From Bacillota bacterium (GTDB lineage: Bacteria > Bacillota > Clostridia > Lachnospirales > Lachnospiraceae), in assembly GCA_023387635.1 (NCBI GenBank), contig JAEWHU010000308.1, positions 1-14,009 on the forward strand: a stretch of 14,009 bases of DNA. The letters run 5' to 3'. Under the pieces are notes generated by a model. It made no database searches. It had not been told where the DNA came from and saw only the letters and a list, made by a program, of their open reading frames with translations. The stretch's first letter is position 1; the number at the start of each line of letters is the position of its first letter. This document shows positions 5,558 to 12,739 of the stretch, in pieces. A program made the translations under genes and the position numbers.

Positions 5558-6428
5558 AAAATTAAAACAAATAGCAATCTATGGGAAAGGTGGAATTGGA
5601 AAATCTACAACAACCTCCAACTTAAGTGCTGCACTATCAAAATTAGGCTTTCGCGTTATGCAATTTGGTTGTGATCCAAAAAGCGATTCCACCAATACCT
5701 TACGTAATGGAGAATACATACCAACGGTGTTAGATACTTTAAGAGAAAAATCAACAGTGAAAGCAAATGATGTGATTTTTGAAGGTTTTAATGGTATTTA
5801 TTGTGTAGAAGCAGGTGGTCCTTCACCAGGTGTTGGCTGTGCAGGTAGAGGAATTATAACTGCTGTACAATTATTTAAACAACAGCATATTTTTGAAGAA
5901 TTAGATTTGGATTATGTAATTTATGATGTATTGGGTGATGTTGTATGTGGCGGTTTTGCTGTCCCAATAAGAGAAGGTATTGCAGAACATGTTTTTACTG
6001 TTTCATCTTCTGATTTTATGAGCGTTTATGCTTCCAATAATTTATTTAAGGGAATCTTAAAATATTCTAATTCAGGAGGAGCACTTCTTGGAGGTGTTAT
6101 TGCTAATTCAATAAATCAACCCTACTCGAAAGATATTATTGATGATTTTGCTCTTAAAACTAGCACTCAAATTATGGAGTATATACCACGTTCCGTAACA
6201 GTTACACAAAGTGAATTGCAAGGTAAAACCACAATTGAAGCTGCGTCAAACTCAAAGCAAGCAGGAATCTATCTACAATTAGCCAATCGAATTGCTAGTC
6301 ATGAAAAGTCTACCATACCTGCTCCGATGGAAGTATCTGACTTGAGAAAATGGGCATCAGAATGGGGAAATAAGTTATTAGAATTAGAAAAGGGTATGGT
6401 TGTAGGAGGGAATAGTGCGGGTATATAA
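5550..6428 (+). CDS. NifH-like nitrogenase-family Fe protein (ATP-dependent reductase)
   Basis: NifH-family homodimers bridge one Fe4S4 cluster and pass electrons to a catalytic partner with ATP hydrolysis. The 292-residue length is typical. The deviant Walker A GKGGIGKST spans residues 12-20. Switch region GCDPKSDST follows. The cluster cysteines are C97 (GVGCAGRG) and C133 (VLGDVVCGGFAVPIR), matching Cys97 and Cys132 of Azotobacter NifH. R100, the ADP-ribosylation-site arginine of NifH, is present. Conservation is high, yet the partners downstream are clearly not standard NifDK. It is therefore most likely the dedicated reductase of this nitrogenase-like enzyme (compare MarH). BchL and CfbC relatives are alternatives, but no chlorophyll or F430 genes are here. 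The gene overlaps the NifX-like gene by 8 bases and is followed by a 53-base gap. Confidence 0.93.
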   Translation: MSKKLKQIAIYGKGGIGKSTTTSNLSAALSKLGFRVMQFGCDPKSDSTNTLRNGEYIPTVLDTLREKSTVKANDVIFEGFNGIYCVEAGGPSPGVGCAGRGIITAVQLFKQQHIFEELDLDYVIYDVLGDVVCGGFAVPIREGIAEHVFTVSSSDFMSVYASNNLFKGILKYSNSGGALLGGVIANSINQPYSKDIIDDFALKTSTQIMEYIPRSVTVTQSELQGKTTIEAASNSKQAGIYLQLANRIASHEKSTIPAPMEVSDLRKWASEWGNKLLELEKGMVVGGNSAGI

Positions 6429-6481
6429 GGTATTATTTTTATATTATTTATCAATAGAATCATTTTAAAGGAGGAGTTATT

Positions 6482-7816
6482 TTGTCAGATTTTTTGGAAC
6501 GTGGAAAATTTTCTTGTGCTCTTGGCGGAGCATTAACAACCATAGCTGGTTTACACAAAGTTGTACCAATTGTTCACGCTGCAGGTGGTTGTGCGGCAGC
6601 ACTATCAAATACCTATAATTTAGCATCTGGTTACCGTGGAACTGGATATTGTGGTGGAACTATGATACCTACGTCAAATATTTCAGAAAAAAATATTGTA
6701 TTTGGTGGTGAAGAAAGATTAGAGGAGCAAATTGAGCAAACCATTCAGATACTAGATGCAGATTTATATGTAGTTGTAACTGGATGTCAAGTTGAAATCA
6801 TTGGAGATGATGCAGTAGGAATTGCCAGTCGTTATAAAGAACACAATGTAATTGGTGCAAGTACACCTGGATTTCTTGGGAATACATACAAAGGCTATGA
6901 TGCAGTTTTAAAAGCAATGATTCAAAATGTAATTAAAAAAGAAGAAATAAAAGAGGACCTTACTATAAATGTTTTAGGTGTTGTACCTGGTCATGATGTA
7001 TTTTATAGAGGTAATCTAGAAGAGATTAAGCGGTTACTTCAATCCATAGGGGTAAAAGCAAATACATTCTTTGGCACTGGTGAGGAGATAAAAGATATTA
7101 AAAAATATGGTAGTGCCACATTAAATGTTGTATTTTCAAAAACAGCAGGAATAGAAGCAGCAATGGAGTTCGAGAAGATACATGACATTCCTTATATTAT
7201 TACAGAACTACCCATTGGACCATCAGGTACCAAAGATTTTTTAAGACTCATTGGTAAATATTTCGGTGTTGATCCTGTATTAATTGAAAGTGTAATTCAT
7301 AGTGAGAATAAGGTTTATTACTCTTATTTAGAACGATTAGTTGACATCTATGCAGATATTGATTTTGGGAGATATGGTATTGTAATAGCAGATAATTATT
7401 ATGCTTTTTCTATTATCAGATTTTTAGCCAATGATTTAGGCTGGATACCACATTTTACTTCAATTCATGATTTGGAAGATTTGTCACTGCAAGAGGAATA
7501 TACCAAACTCTTTGATAATTTAACATCAGAAACGAAACCAATCGTACGTTATATTCAGAATGCTTCTTTGGTCATAAAAGAAATTAGAAATACATGGGAA
7601 GTTAATCATAATGAAAAATATTATAATTCTCTTGAACCAGCATTTGTGATTGGAAGTGGAATAGAAAGAGGATTAGCAGAAAAATTAAATGCAGGATTTT
7701 TATCCGTAGCATTTCCAGTAAGTAATAGAGTAGTGCTAAGCAAAGGATATGTTGGTTTTAAAGGTGGAATTACCTTAATAGAAGATTTGATATCTGTAAT
7801 TGTGGCACCAAGGTAG
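6482..7816 (+). CDS. NifK-like subunit of a nitrogenase-like oxidoreductase
   Basis: The 444-residue protein belongs to nitrogenase component 1. C12, C37 (HAAGGC) and C102 (TGCQVEIIGDD) are at the positions of the P-cluster cysteines. The C12-C37 spacing of 25 equals that of NifK Cys70-Cys95. NIVFGGEERLEEQI is the family's FGG segment. No cysteine occupies the Cys275 position (LNVVFSKTAG) and no cofactor histidine is apparent, so this is the beta-type partner. The N-terminal arm before C12 is far shorter than in NifK. C57 (GYCGG) is an additional cysteine. The start is TTG, with GGAGG (6470-6474) seven bases upstream. NifN/NifE-type scaffold proteins are an alternative, but the catalytic-type partner next door makes a D/K pair more likely. 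Confidence 0.85.
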   Translation: MSDFLERGKFSCALGGALTTIAGLHKVVPIVHAAGGCAAALSNTYNLASGYRGTGYCGGTMIPTSNISEKNIVFGGEERLEEQIEQTIQILDADLYVVVTGCQVEIIGDDAVGIASRYKEHNVIGASTPGFLGNTYKGYDAVLKAMIQNVIKKEEIKEDLTINVLGVVPGHDVFYRGNLEEIKRLLQSIGVKANTFFGTGEEIKDIKKYGSATLNVVFSKTAGIEAAMEFEKIHDIPYIITELPIGPSGTKDFLRLIGKYFGVDPVLIESVIHSENKVYYSYLERLVDIYADIDFGRYGIVIADNYYAFSIIRFLANDLGWIPHFTSIHDLEDLSLQEEYTKLFDNLTSETKPIVRYIQNASLVIKEIRNTWEVNHNEKYYNSLEPAFVIGSGIERGLAEKLNAGFLSVAFPVSNRVVLSKGYVGFKGGITLIEDLISVIVAPR

Positions 7817-7832
7817 TGAGAAAGGAGCAATA

Positions 7833-9362
7833 ATGGCTAATTTAACAAAGAATTTGACTTATGATTATCTATCTAGTGATGCACCTCCAACAAGAGAGGA
7901 AAGGATTGGTTCATGCAATGCGTTCTGCGGATCTTGTCATGGATTAATTCATGGAATTAAAACTGGATGTGCAAACTTACAAAATAGAAAATTTTCACAA
8001 AGCGGAGGATGTCAACTAATTCTTGCGGTAGGCATTGTTAGTAGTTTAACAAATGTAGTAATGATAATTCATTCACCTCTAGGATGCTGTTCTAGTTTTG
8101 TAGGAACAGGTGGATTAAGAAAGACGATGAGAGCATCCAAGGGAAAGCCAGAGGAAGAATTTATATGGCTTCATACCAATCTTGATGAAATAGATGTAGT
8201 TAGTGGTGGTATAGATAAATTAAGAAGAACCATTCTATATGCTTGGGAGGAGTTTCATCCTGAGGCAATTATTATTGCCAATGGTTGTGTTCCTGGAATT
8301 ATTGGTGATGATATAGATTCCTTAGTAACCGAACTTAGTGATAGGGTAACGGCTAAAATAGTTCCAGTTCATTGTGAAGGGTTTAAAAGTAAATATGTCG
8401 CTTCAGGATATGACTCTGCTTATCATGGTGTTTTAAGGCATCTGATACCAAGAAAAATAAATGAAGACATAATTATAGATGAAAATGAAGAAAGAAATAG
8501 ACAAATATCCATTAGCAAAACAGTAAATATATTTAACGTTGGCTCTAATAGCAATGGAGATGAAGTTGAACTTGCAAGATTAGTTGGGGCTCTTGGATTA
8601 ATTCCAAAAGTATTACCCCTTCATTCCACATTAGATGATATTGCTCATATAGGTGAAGCTGCCTTAAATGTTAGTATATGTGCTACACATGATGATTACT
8701 TATTGGGACATCTAAAAGAACGGTTTGGTACAGAATACGTGATAGATACTTTACCTATTGGTATAAAGAATACAAATAAATGGTTAAGAGAAATTGCAAA
8801 ACATTTTAAACTTGAACAAGAAGTAGAACAATTAATTGAGATTGAAAATAAGGCACTTCTAAAAGCTTTAATACCATTTAAACAAGTTCTAAAAGGGAAA
8901 AGTATATTTGTTGGTGGTGGCGAAACAAGAATCCTTACTACAGGTGAATTCTTTCAAAGCTTAGGAATGACATTATTAGGTGTAAAATCACACAATGTAG
9001 ATAGATTTGCTACTGATTTGTTAGAGGATGTGAAAGAAGATAATATAGTAATTGAAGTCGCAGCAGGTCAACCAGCAGAAGAGCTAAATTTATTAAAGAG
9101 ATTAAAGCCTGATATATATGTTGGTCATGTTGGTGCAAATGGATGGGTAACAAAACTAGGTATACCCAATCTACCTTTATTTGGTCAAACATTTAATTAC
9201 ATGGGCTATTCTGGTGCATATGAACTTGCCAGAAAAGCTACAAAAATAATTAAGAATACTAATTTCGTAAAAAATATTTCATTGAATGTAGAATTACCAC
9301 TTAGTAAAGCTTGGTACGAAACAGATCCTGCTCTTAATATAAAAGAAAATGATTTGTTTTAA
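7833..9362 (+). CDS. NifD-like catalytic subunit of a nitrogenase-like oxidoreductase
   Basis: The 509-residue protein aligns along NifD. P-cluster cysteines C60, C85 (HSPLGC) and C152 (NGCVPGIIGDD) sit almost at NifD numbering (62, 88, 154). C283, in ALNVSICATHDDYL, matches the cofactor ligand Cys275, and the following IGIKNTNKWLREIAKHF matches NifD. The His442 region (LFGQTFNYMGYSGAYELA) has no histidine. There is an additional N-terminal motif C28-x3-C32-x2-C35 plus C46. The ATG at 7833 with AAAGGAGC upstream is preferred over an in-frame ATG at 7800 that lies inside the previous gene. It follows the K-like gene by 16 bases. It should form an alpha2beta2 complex with that subunit and receive electrons from the NifH-like protein. 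The substrate cannot be read from the sequence; a methylthio-alkane reductase-like role is my leading guess. Confidence 0.87.
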   Translation: MANLTKNLTYDYLSSDAPPTREERIGSCNAFCGSCHGLIHGIKTGCANLQNRKFSQSGGCQLILAVGIVSSLTNVVMIIHSPLGCCSSFVGTGGLRKTMRASKGKPEEEFIWLHTNLDEIDVVSGGIDKLRRTILYAWEEFHPEAIIIANGCVPGIIGDDIDSLVTELSDRVTAKIVPVHCEGFKSKYVASGYDSAYHGVLRHLIPRKINEDIIIDENEERNRQISISKTVNIFNVGSNSNGDEVELARLVGALGLIPKVLPLHSTLDDIAHIGEAALNVSICATHDDYLLGHLKERFGTEYVIDTLPIGIKNTNKWLREIAKHFKLEQEVEQLIEIENKALLKALIPFKQVLKGKSIFVGGGETRILTTGEFFQSLGMTLLGVKSHNVDRFATDLLEDVKEDNIVIEVAAGQPAEELNLLKRLKPDIYVGHVGANGWVTKLGIPNLPLFGQTFNYMGYSGAYELARKATKIIKNTNFVKNISLNVELPLSKAWYETDPALNIKENDLF

Positions 9363-9397
9363 GAATAGGTTGGTACTAATATGAAAGGAGTAGAAAC

Positions 9398-10432
9398 GTG
9401 ACAGATTGGAATATTAACACATTACCTGGAAAGGAAAATAAAAAGAAAACAAAGAAAAAATATAAAATAATAAGTGATAATACGAAATCCTATATTAAAA
9501 TATGTATACCAACAATGGCTTTAATTGTTACTTTATTAACAGATATTTTAGTGCCAAATCATAAGAATGCTAAGCATAGAGAGCTAACTAATTTTAGAAA
9601 TGTATTAATAGTATGTATAATAATAACATTAATATTAATTGTTGTAGCCATTTTCAATAAAAAATATAGGCAAAAATACCAATATAAAAGTTGGTTTGTA
9701 GGTGGGGCAATTTTATTTCTTAATGTAGTAAACATCTCTACTGTTAAATTATTATTACTTCCCCAAATGTATTTTCCAAGTTTGAATCGTATTTTTCAAG
9801 TTTATATATCTGATTATAAATTCCTATTAACTTGTCTTGGCAGTTCTTTTACTTTACTAATGGAAGGGTTGGTTGTAGGAATTATATTAGGTATTATTAC
9901 TGGAATACTAATTGGTTGGAGTAGAAAGTGGAATTATTGGGTTTATCCAATTATTCGCTTCTTAGGTCCAATTCCATCTTCAACATGGATACCATTAGCC
10001 TTAATTGCATTTCCTAGTGCCAGGTATGCGGCTGCTTTTTTAATTGCTTTTGGCGTATGGTTTCAGATAACCATACTTACAAGTTCAGGAATTCAAGGAG
10101 TGAAAAAATCGTATTTTGAAGTTTCTAAAACATTAGGTGCAAGTAATAATCAAAATTTGTTTCGAATTGCTATACCAGATGCTTTACCCTCTATGTTTCT
10201 TGGCTTTTTTAATGCTACTTGTAGTTCTTTTGTAGCCTTAATGGCTGCGGAAATGCTTGGTTGTAAGTCAGGAATAGGTTGGTATATTAATTGGCAAAAA
10301 GAAATGATGTCCTATGCTAATGTATATGCAGGATTAATATTAATAGCAATATTTTGCTACTTATTTATTACCCTTCAATTTAAAATTCGGAACAAATTAC
10401 TTGGATGGCAGAAGGGAGTTATTCAGTGGTAG
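9398..10432 (+). CDS. ABC transporter permease, NitT/TauT/SsuC type, with extra N-terminal membrane region
   Basis: This is the membrane subunit of an importer. The C-terminal 200 residues or so are the standard binding-protein-dependent permease domain. Its EAA loop is at residues 241-264 (EVSKTLGAS...IAIPDALP), where the ATPase docks. The protein has 344 residues, against about 250-270 for SsuC or TauC. The surplus is a lysine-rich cytoplasmic head (12-23) and additional hydrophobic segments near 35-52, 68-87 and 100-121. The start is GTG, with AAGGAG (9385-9390) seven bases upstream and 35 bases after the D-like gene. Family members import nitrate, taurine, alkanesulfonates, thiamine precursors and similar small molecules. 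The operon suggests that the reductase substrate is imported, probably an organosulfur compound. Confidence 0.88.
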   Translation: MTDWNINTLPGKENKKKTKKKYKIISDNTKSYIKICIPTMALIVTLLTDILVPNHKNAKHRELTNFRNVLIVCIIITLILIVVAIFNKKYRQKYQYKSWFVGGAILFLNVVNISTVKLLLLPQMYFPSLNRIFQVYISDYKFLLTCLGSSFTLLMEGLVVGIILGIITGILIGWSRKWNYWVYPIIRFLGPIPSSTWIPLALIAFPSARYAAAFLIAFGVWFQITILTSSGIQGVKKSYFEVSKTLGASNNQNLFRIAIPDALPSMFLGFFNATCSSFVALMAAEMLGCKSGIGWYINWQKEMMSYANVYAGLILIAIFCYLFITLQFKIRNKLLGWQKGVIQW

Positions 10433-11241
10433 ATAAAATTGAACAAAAAGAATATGGCAATATCGTAGCAACAAATTTAAGAAAAGAATTTATTCAGCCA
10501 GATGGAGTTGTGGTGGAAGTATTAAATAATGTAAATATATCTATCAAAGCGGGTGAGTTTATATGCTTAATTGGTCCATCTGGATGTGGAAAATCTACAT
10601 TTTTAAGGTTAATCGCAGGACTTACAAAACCTACTTTAGGAAATATAACTTTAGATGAGGAAGAAATAGAAATACCAGGATATGAAAGAGGTTTTGTATT
10701 TCAGGATCCTACTTTATTTCCATGGTTAACTATATATAACAATATAGCTTATGGATTAAAGATAAGACATAAGTACAAGCAAAGAAAAAAAGATGTGTTA
10801 GAATTCATTCAACTTGTAGGACTTGGAGGTTTTGAAAACTCATATCCTCATCAGCTTTCAGGGGGTATGGCGCAACGAGCTAGTCTTGCTAGAGCATTAA
10901 TTAATAATCCAAAAGTTCTCTTACTTGATGAACCGTTAGGAGCATTGGATGCTTTTACAAGAATGAATATGCAAGATGAAATACTTCGCCTTTGGAAGGA
11001 GAGGGGAACCACAATGATAATGGTTACTCATGATGTAGATGAAGCTATTTATCTAAGTGATCGAATATTTGTTATGACACCAAGACCTGCTAAAATTGAG
11101 GAAATTATTGAAGTATCCATTGGCCGAAGCGAAAATTATGGAAGGAAGAGAGATAGTGCAGATTTTTTAAGATTACGCTCTAAAATATTACAGATATTAA
11201 ACTTTACTGGAAAAGAAATATTACCTGAATTTTATTTATAA
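10426..11241 (+). CDS. ABC transporter ATP-binding protein, NitT/TauT/SsuB type
   Basis: The ATPase subunit of the importer has all nucleotide-binding motifs. Residues are counted from GTG 10426: Walker A GPSGCGKST (50-58), Q-loop VFQDPTLFPWL (Q93), signature LSGGMAQRASLARAL (144-158), Walker B VLLLDEP with E169, and switch H202 in MVTHDVDEA. I chose the GTG at 10426 because AAGGGAG (10412-10418) lies seven bases upstream and it overlaps the permease stop as GTGGTAG, typical coupling. An in-frame ATG at 10405 would add seven residues but has no ribosome binding site. The length of 271 residues is normal for SsuB/TauB. The same fold serves nitrate, taurine and sulfonate importers, so the sequence does not fix specificity. 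Confidence 0.92.
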   Translation: MVDKIEQKEYGNIVATNLRKEFIQPDGVVVEVLNNVNISIKAGEFICLIGPSGCGKSTFLRLIAGLTKPTLGNITLDEEEIEIPGYERGFVFQDPTLFPWLTIYNNIAYGLKIRHKYKQRKKDVLEFIQLVGLGGFENSYPHQLSGGMAQRASLARALINNPKVLLLDEPLGALDAFTRMNMQDEILRLWKERGTTMIMVTHDVDEAIYLSDRIFVMTPRPAKIEEIIEVSIGRSENYGRKRDSADFLRLRSKILQILNFTGKEILPEFYL

Positions 11242-11269
11242 GAGGCGTGTATCGCAGAGAGGAATTTAG

Positions 11270-12406
11270 ATGAGTAAAAATATAAGAGCTTTACATAAGA
11301 AAAAAATATGGTTACTTATCATGGTTGGTTTATTAACTATTACTATGGTTGGATGCCAAAGAAAAGATAATGAAGAAGTAAAACTAGAAGAGGGATTAAT
11401 TAAGGTCATGTATAGTGCAGGATTATGCGGTATTCCTCTTCATATAGCAAAACAATTACAATTTTTTGAGGCAGAAGGATTAGTTGAAGGTGTGGATTAT
11501 GAATACGTTACTTCTAGTACCACAGGTGTTGAAATGCTAACGACAGGAAAGGCAGATGTAACTTTTGGATTAATTGCAGCAATGTTAGCTCCCCTTGATA
11601 ATGGGTTAGAAGCGAAAACAGTACTTGGTATTCATACAGGTTGTATTCAAATACTAGCAAGTAAAGAATCTGGAATTACAGATGTATCTGGGTTAAAAGG
11701 CAAAAAGATTGGAGTTCAACAATTAGCATCTTCACCCCATATTGTGGCCCAACGTGCATTAGCAGATGCTGGTATTGGAACAACTGCAGAAAATATGGAA
11801 GTAGAATTTATTGTATTCCCAGTGGATGATCTCCCATTAGCACTTAAAAATGGTGCAGTAGATGCAATTGCCATAGGGGATCCAAAAGCTACTATATTGA
11901 CCAATGAAGGTGCTGCAATTTCGATATTCAACTCCTCCACCTCTGATTTACTAAAAGACGAATATTGCTGTTCCTTATGGGTAAGTAACAAAACAATAGA
12001 GAAATATCCTGTTAAGCTTAGTAAAGTAGTAAATGCAATCCAAAAAGCTTCTGCATGGGTGGAACAAAATGTTGATATAGCTGCTCAAATTCAATTAGAC
12101 AATGAGTGGTTAGTAGGAGACCTTGAAATAGATAGGCAAGTAATTAAAAGTTTTAAATATTTACCATCGGTTAGTGGGGTAGAAACTGCATTAACTAGAA
12201 ATATATTGGATATGAAAGAATTAGGATTAATAAAAGAAGATACGGATGCAGTTGAACTAGCAAAATCAGGATTTTATCGTCTTAAGGGCGTACCTGATGA
12301 TATTACAGAAACGATTGTTCCACCTATTGATCCTACAACACAAATAATAGGTAAGATATCAACTCTTTATTACGCTAAAAATGAATTAAAATGCAAACAT
12401 GAATAA
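11270..12406 (+). CDS. ABC transporter substrate-binding lipoprotein (NMT1/SsuA-like)
   Basis: The solute receptor of the importer has 378 residues. A lysine-bearing n-region (about 1-12) and hydrophobic segment (13-28) end in a lipobox TMVGC, so C29 should be lipidated and anchored outside the membrane. The mature part is an NMT1/THI5/SsuA-type periplasmic-binding fold. It has IKVMYSAGLCGIPLHIAKQL (44-63) at the start, then ADVTFGLIAAMLAPL and GLKGKKIGVQQLASSP, with LPLALKNGAVDAIAIGDP in the second lobe. Cysteines C53, C125 and a CC pair near residue 235 are unusual for an exported protein. Such a set may suit a strict anaerobe or a sulfur ligand. GAGAGG precedes the ATG, 28 bases after the ATPase stop. 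It is the last gene of the operon. I do not recognise the ligand. Confidence 0.9.
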   Translation: MSKNIRALHKKKIWLLIMVGLLTITMVGCQRKDNEEVKLEEGLIKVMYSAGLCGIPLHIAKQLQFFEAEGLVEGVDYEYVTSSTTGVEMLTTGKADVTFGLIAAMLAPLDNGLEAKTVLGIHTGCIQILASKESGITDVSGLKGKKIGVQQLASSPHIVAQRALADAGIGTTAENMEVEFIVFPVDDLPLALKNGAVDAIAIGDPKATILTNEGAAISIFNSSTSDLLKDEYCCSLWVSNKTIEKYPVKLSKVVNAIQKASAWVEQNVDIAAQIQLDNEWLVGDLEIDRQVIKSFKYLPSVSGVETALTRNILDMKELGLIKEDTDAVELAKSGFYRLKGVPDDITETIVPPIDPTTQIIGKISTLYYAKNELKCKHE

Positions 12407-12480
12407 TAATAAGTAAACTGCACTATTTAAACAATAAAATGGGTATTGGTTATGGATAAAAGTGGAAGTAACATTTTTCG

Positions 12481-12508
12481 TTGCAATTAAGCTCAATTAT
12501 GTTATAAT
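12481..12508 (+). promoter_or_regulatory. Candidate promoter for rnhA-mutS
   Basis: TTGCAA (12481-12486) and a perfect TATAAT (12503-12508) are separated by 16 bp. Predicted start is near 12515. This would give a leader of about 225 nt containing three inverted-repeat structures before rnhA. It is the only good promoter match I see in the gap from 12407 to 12739. Confidence 0.6.
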
Positions 12509-12537
12509 TATTGCTGATAAGATAAGAAAATTGTATA

Positions 12538-12572
12538 TAAGAGTCTGTCGTAATTGGTATGACAGACTCTAT
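12538..12572 (+). terminator. Hairpin after the reductase-transporter operon; likely terminator, imperfect T-run
   Basis: AGAGTCTGTC (12540-12549) pairs perfectly with GACAGACTCT (12561-12570). The stem extends inward by G-U, U-A and A-U pairs to a 5-nt loop. The 3' flank ATATTT is a weak T-run. It is the best termination candidate after the binding-protein gene (stop at 12406). Because it also lies downstream of the candidate promoter at 12481, it may instead be a leader structure of rnhA-mutS. Confidence 0.5.
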
Positions 12573-12631
12573 ATTTCGTATAGTTATATAAATGTGGAAA
12601 AGGTTTTACATTATTAAACTTGTAGGGCAAA

Positions 12632-12699
12632 GTGTGAAAGAAAATATATTTAGAAAGGTTGCCACGATGTGATTCTTTCACACCTTATTATTTGTGGCA
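12632..12699 (+). repeat. Two interleaved inverted repeats in the rnhA-mutS leader
   Basis: GTGTGAAAGAA (12632-12642) is perfectly complementary to TTCTTTCACAC (12673-12683). TGCCAC (12660-12665), inside that loop, is complementary to GTGGCA (12694-12699), outside it. The interleaving means they can form a pseudoknot or alternative folds. No long open reading frame crosses them with a ribosome binding site. The function is unknown. Confidence 0.5.
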
Positions 12700-12700
12700 G

Positions 12701-12722
12701 TATCGCAGAAAAGTCTGCGATA
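12701..12722 (+). repeat. Compact hairpin just upstream of rnhA
   Basis: A perfect 9-bp stem TATCGCAGA/TCTGCGATA closes an AAAG loop and ends 17 bases before the rnhA ATG. There is no T-run. The right arm leads into GATATGCA, which also follows the serS leader hairpin on the other strand, and the left arm TATCGCAGA recurs at 11250-11258. It may be a small interspersed palindromic element or a translation-modulating hairpin. Confidence 0.55.
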
Positions 12723-12739
12723 TGCAATGGGTGTAAATT

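Noticed and set aside
7621..9192. Antisense open frames opposite the K-like (7621-7830) and D-like (9010-9192) genes
   Set aside because: Short, low-complexity leucine/proline-rich translations inside conserved genes, with no promoter or ribosome binding site.
4317..9362. True molybdenum nitrogenase cluster
   Set aside because: No nifE, nifN or nifV in the window, no His442 counterpart in the D-like subunit, a shortened K-like N-terminus, and a sulfonate-type importer attached.
5550..9362. Dark protochlorophyllide or chlorophyllide reductase, or F430-type CfbCD
   Set aside because: The D-like subunit keeps the cofactor cysteine and a NifB-like protein is present; BchNB and CfbD use no NifB cofactor. 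No tetrapyrrole genes are nearby.
11716..11991. Antisense open frame opposite the binding-protein gene
   Set aside because: No start signal or family resemblance, and it mirrors the codon structure of the sense gene.
12592..12672. 26-codon open frame in the rnhA upstream region
   Set aside because: No ribosome binding site, and it overlaps the interleaved inverted repeats. More likely non-coding.
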